From contig CAXTEJ010000055.1 of assembly GCA_964243295.1 (NCBI GenBank), forward strand, positions 1-22,318: 22,318 bases of DNA, in the 5' to 3' direction. Shown piece by piece: positions 20,812-22,318 of this stretch. This DNA is from CAXTEJ01 sp964243295. GTDB taxonomy: Bacteria; Actinomycetota; Actinomycetes; Actinomycetales; Angustibacteraceae. How positions within the stretch are numbered: the stretch's first letter is position 1; every line of letters starts with the position of its first letter. The notes under the pieces are model-generated. The model searched no databases. It worked only from the letters and a program-made list of their open reading frames with translations, and was not told the origin of the DNA. The position numbers and the translations under genes were made by a program.

Positions 20812-22032
20812 GTGCCCGTCCTCCCCGCACTACCCCCGATCGACGACGACGAGGCGCTGCTGGCCTGGGTCTCTGACCACCTCGGCGACCTGACGCTGGA
20901 GGGGGCCGACGGCGTCCGCGCCGGCGCGGTGCGCGGTGGTCAGCAGGCTGCCGACACCACGCTCGCCAGCCTGGACGTCGAGGGGTACTCCCGTTCGCGC
21001 AGCACCGTCCTGCCCGTGTCACGTCGCGGCGCGACCCAGGTGTCGCCGTACGTGCGGTACGGGCTGCTGCAGCTGCCGCGGATGTGGGACGCCGTCTCCG
21101 GTGCTTCGCCTCGTGACCGCGACCGCTACCGCGACGAGCTGCTGTGGCAGGAGTACGCCCGGCACGTGTACGCGCGCACCGGCACGGCGATGCGAGAAGC
21201 GTTGCGGTACAGGCCTCCTGAGGCCGCGGTGATCAAGGGCGACCCGTGGGTCACGGACATGGCCTGCGTGTCGTCGGTCTACACCGCACTCGTGGACGAC
21301 GGCTGGCTCGTGAATCAGACACGCATGTGGATGTCGTCGCACTGGAGCGTGCGGCACGGCCGCGACTGGCGTGAGGGCGAGGACGAGTTCTTCCAGCACC
21401 TGCTCGACGGCTCGCGCGCCGCTAACCGGCTCGGGTGGCAGTGGACGGTCGGCGCCGGAACCGGGAAACCCTACGGCTTCAGCCGCTGGCAGGTCGAGAA
21501 GCGCGCCCCCACGCTGTGCGCCTCCTGCCCGCTGCGGCACCGCTGCCCCATCGAGGGCTGGCCCGACTCGGCCGCCGGCCCGCGCGTCGACGGCCCGCAC
21601 CTCGGAGCCGGGCCCACGCCGTCCGGGCCGGACGAGCCGATCGGCAGCGGCGATGCGGACGCAGTCTGGCTGACCGCGGAGTCGCTGGGGGACGACGACC
21701 CCGCCCTCGACGCGCACTCCGACCTGCCCGCGGTGTTCGTCTTCGACGAGCCGCTGCTGCGCCGGCTGCGGCTGTCCGGCAAGCGCTTGGTGTTCCTGTC
21801 GCAGACCCTCGCCGACCTCGCCGGGCGCCGTCCGCTCGAGGTGCGCCTGGGTGAGGTCCCGAGCGAGCTGGCCGGACGCCGCCTGGCCGCGACGTACGCG
21901 CCCGTGCCCGGCTGGCAACGGATCTCGCGTCAGCTGGACGTGGTGGAGCAGCACCCGTGGCCGTGGCTCGTGCGCCCGGCGAGTGCGCCTCTCACCTCGT
22001 TCTCAGCCTGGCGGCGGTCTGTGGGCCGCTGA
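20812..22032 (+). CDS. Photolyase/cryptochrome-family FAD protein with permuted domain order and four Fe-S-like cysteines
   Basis: The 406-residue product opens with the helical FAD-binding domain of photolyases: RGATQVSPYVRYGLLQLPRMW, RDELLWQEYARHVYARTG, DGWLVNQTRMWMSSHWSV (Asn168) and HLLDGSRAANRLGWQWTVGAG (Trp209, Trp211). Cys152, Cys236, Cys239 and Cys245 are spaced much like the four ligands of PhrB-type Fe-S photolyases. After a Gly/Pro linker (about 252-282) comes an alpha/beta domain (284-406): AVWLTAESLGDDDPAL, AVFVFDEPLL, RLVFLSQTLADL, LEVRLGEVPSELAGR and finally LTSFSAWRR. This resembles the antenna domain that is N-terminal in normal photolyases, including its closing VFTPF-x-x-x-W-like motif. 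Repair of UV lesions or blue-light sensing is inferred. A GTG start follows CAACCT by 6 nt. Nearby nucS hints at DNA maintenance. Confidence 0.85.
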   Translation: MPVLPALPPIDDDEALLAWVSDHLGDLTLEGADGVRAGAVRGGQQAADTTLASLDVEGYSRSRSTVLPVSRRGATQVSPYVRYGLLQLPRMWDAVSGASPRDRDRYRDELLWQEYARHVYARTGTAMREALRYRPPEAAVIKGDPWVTDMACVSSVYTALVDDGWLVNQTRMWMSSHWSVRHGRDWREGEDEFFQHLLDGSRAANRLGWQWTVGAGTGKPYGFSRWQVEKRAPTLCASCPLRHRCPIEGWPDSAAGPRVDGPHLGAGPTPSGPDEPIGSGDADAVWLTAESLGDDDPALDAHSDLPAVFVFDEPLLRRLRLSGKRLVFLSQTLADLAGRRPLEVRLGEVPSELAGRRLAATYAPVPGWQRISRQLDVVEQHPWPWLVRPASAPLTSFSAWRRSVGR

Positions 22033-22190
22033 GTCGGTAGGTCGTCGAGCGCGTCGCGCCCGGGATGGATCGGCCCTCGGCACCGCCATGGTTGCGGCGT
22101 ACTGGTCGCCATCGCGACCACTGCCTCGCCACCACGCCCGCGACCACGCCGCAACCGGCGGCGGACTGGTTGTCGCTTCGGCATCGCACG

Positions 22191-22244
22191 TCATCCACAG
22201 CTGCCGTTCGTCCACAGGTTCGGGTGTTCGTCCCACTGTCCACA
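22191..22244 (+). repeat. Three DnaA-box-like 9-mers in tandem orientation
   Basis: TCATCCACA (22191-22199), TCGTCCACA (22208-22216) and CTGTCCACA (22236-22244) each match TTRTCCACA at 8 of 9 positions, all on the plus strand within 54 bp. No dnaA, dnaN or A/T-rich unwinding region is nearby, so an origin is unlikely. Confidence 0.45.
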
Positions 22245-22282
22245 ACCGTTGTCGCCCAACGGCTTCTGTCGGTGGTGCCGGC

Positions 22283-22288
22283 TAGGTT
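22283..22288 (+). promoter_or_regulatory. Predicted -10 element for the right-edge gene (leaderless)
   Basis: TAGGTT ends 7 nt before the ATG at 22296, the same spacing seen at other starts in the window. Confidence 0.5.
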
Positions 22289-22295
22289 CATCGGT

Positions 22296-22318
22296 ATGGA
22301 CCACGGCACCGAACCCGA
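22296..22318 (+). CDS. Start of a gene truncated by the right edge
   Basis: Only seven codons are visible (MDHGTEP). The call rests on the ATG placed 7 nt after a TAGGTT hexamer. The upstream landscape, with TCCACA motifs and then tgtcggtggt just before the -10, reminds me of sequences before DUF222/HNH (13E12-type) endonuclease genes of actinobacteria. That is recall-based and weak. Product otherwise unknown. Confidence 0.4.

Larger units (their letters stand above)
22033..22295. other. Intergenic region with TCCACA cluster
   Basis: 263 bp without a convincing gene. The first part (22033-22190) shows nothing definite beyond short ggtcgccatcgcgacc-type inverted pairs near 22105. The second part holds three TCCACA motifs (22191-22244) and a TAGGTT hexamer at 22283-22288. 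Confidence 0.6.

Noticed and set aside
22191..22244. Replication origin
   Set aside because: No dnaA, dnaN or A/T-rich unwinding element nearby, and only three imperfect boxes.

Overview
The window is very GC-rich with strong third-position G/C bias. It carries nucS (the actinobacterial mismatch endonuclease), an actinobacterial methylmalonyl-CoA epimerase and many starts that look leaderless. All this points to a free-living high-GC actinobacterium. I lean towards the Nocardioidales/Kineosporiales/Motilibacterales neighbourhood, but the sequence alone does not settle genus or family. I see no tRNA, rRNA, CRISPR array, insertion sequence or prophage.

Layout. 1-2821 (minus): the N-terminal ~940 codons of an FtsX-like ABC permease that runs off the left edge. 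3103-4752 (plus): a secreted subtilase with a C-terminal Trp-every-five-residues repeat, followed by a long hairpin. 4900-7485 (plus): a membrane GAF-GGDEF-EAL cyclic-di-GMP enzyme, overlapping tail-to-tail with a GNAT acetyltransferase (7464-8012, minus). 8013-8290: non-coding, with a 72-bp-spaced direct repeat. 8291-11289 (all minus): marR, ABC ATPase, ABC-2 permease and a thiamine-binding (MTH1187-type) protein. azoR (11412-12074, plus) diverges from marR across a promoter containing four 16-bp tandem repeats. 12115-14299 (minus): thiolase then meaB. 14394-14858 (plus, divergent): methylmalonyl-CoA epimerase. These three form a propionyl-/methylmalonyl-CoA block. 14905-17176 (plus): AI-2E-type permease, DUF952 protein and Nudix hydrolase, with a triple GATC-containing repeat between the last two. 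17245-18257 (minus): a small Cys/His protein and a second GNAT protein. 18275-18949 (plus): a uridine-kinase-like P-loop kinase, then a decayed membrane-protein gene (18946-19591). 19622-22032 (plus): nucS, a small membrane protein and a photolyase-family protein. The right edge holds the first codons of another gene behind a cluster of TCCACA motifs.

Working together: marR, the ABC exporter and azoR look like one stress/detoxification module. Thiolase, MeaB and epimerase belong to acyl-CoA and methylmalonyl-CoA metabolism. nucS and the photolyase-like gene are two DNA-maintenance genes 0.5 kb apart.

The most striking object is the photolyase-family protein at 20812-22032. The helical FAD-binding domain comes first, with four cysteines placed like those of Fe-S photolyases. 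It is followed by a Gly/Pro linker and then by what reads as the alpha/beta antenna domain that is N-terminal in ordinary photolyases. That is a circular permutation. A second theme is start-site architecture: at least nine genes have a TANNNT hexamer 6-7 nt before the start codon, and one divergent pair shares overlapping -10 hexamers in a 17-bp gap.
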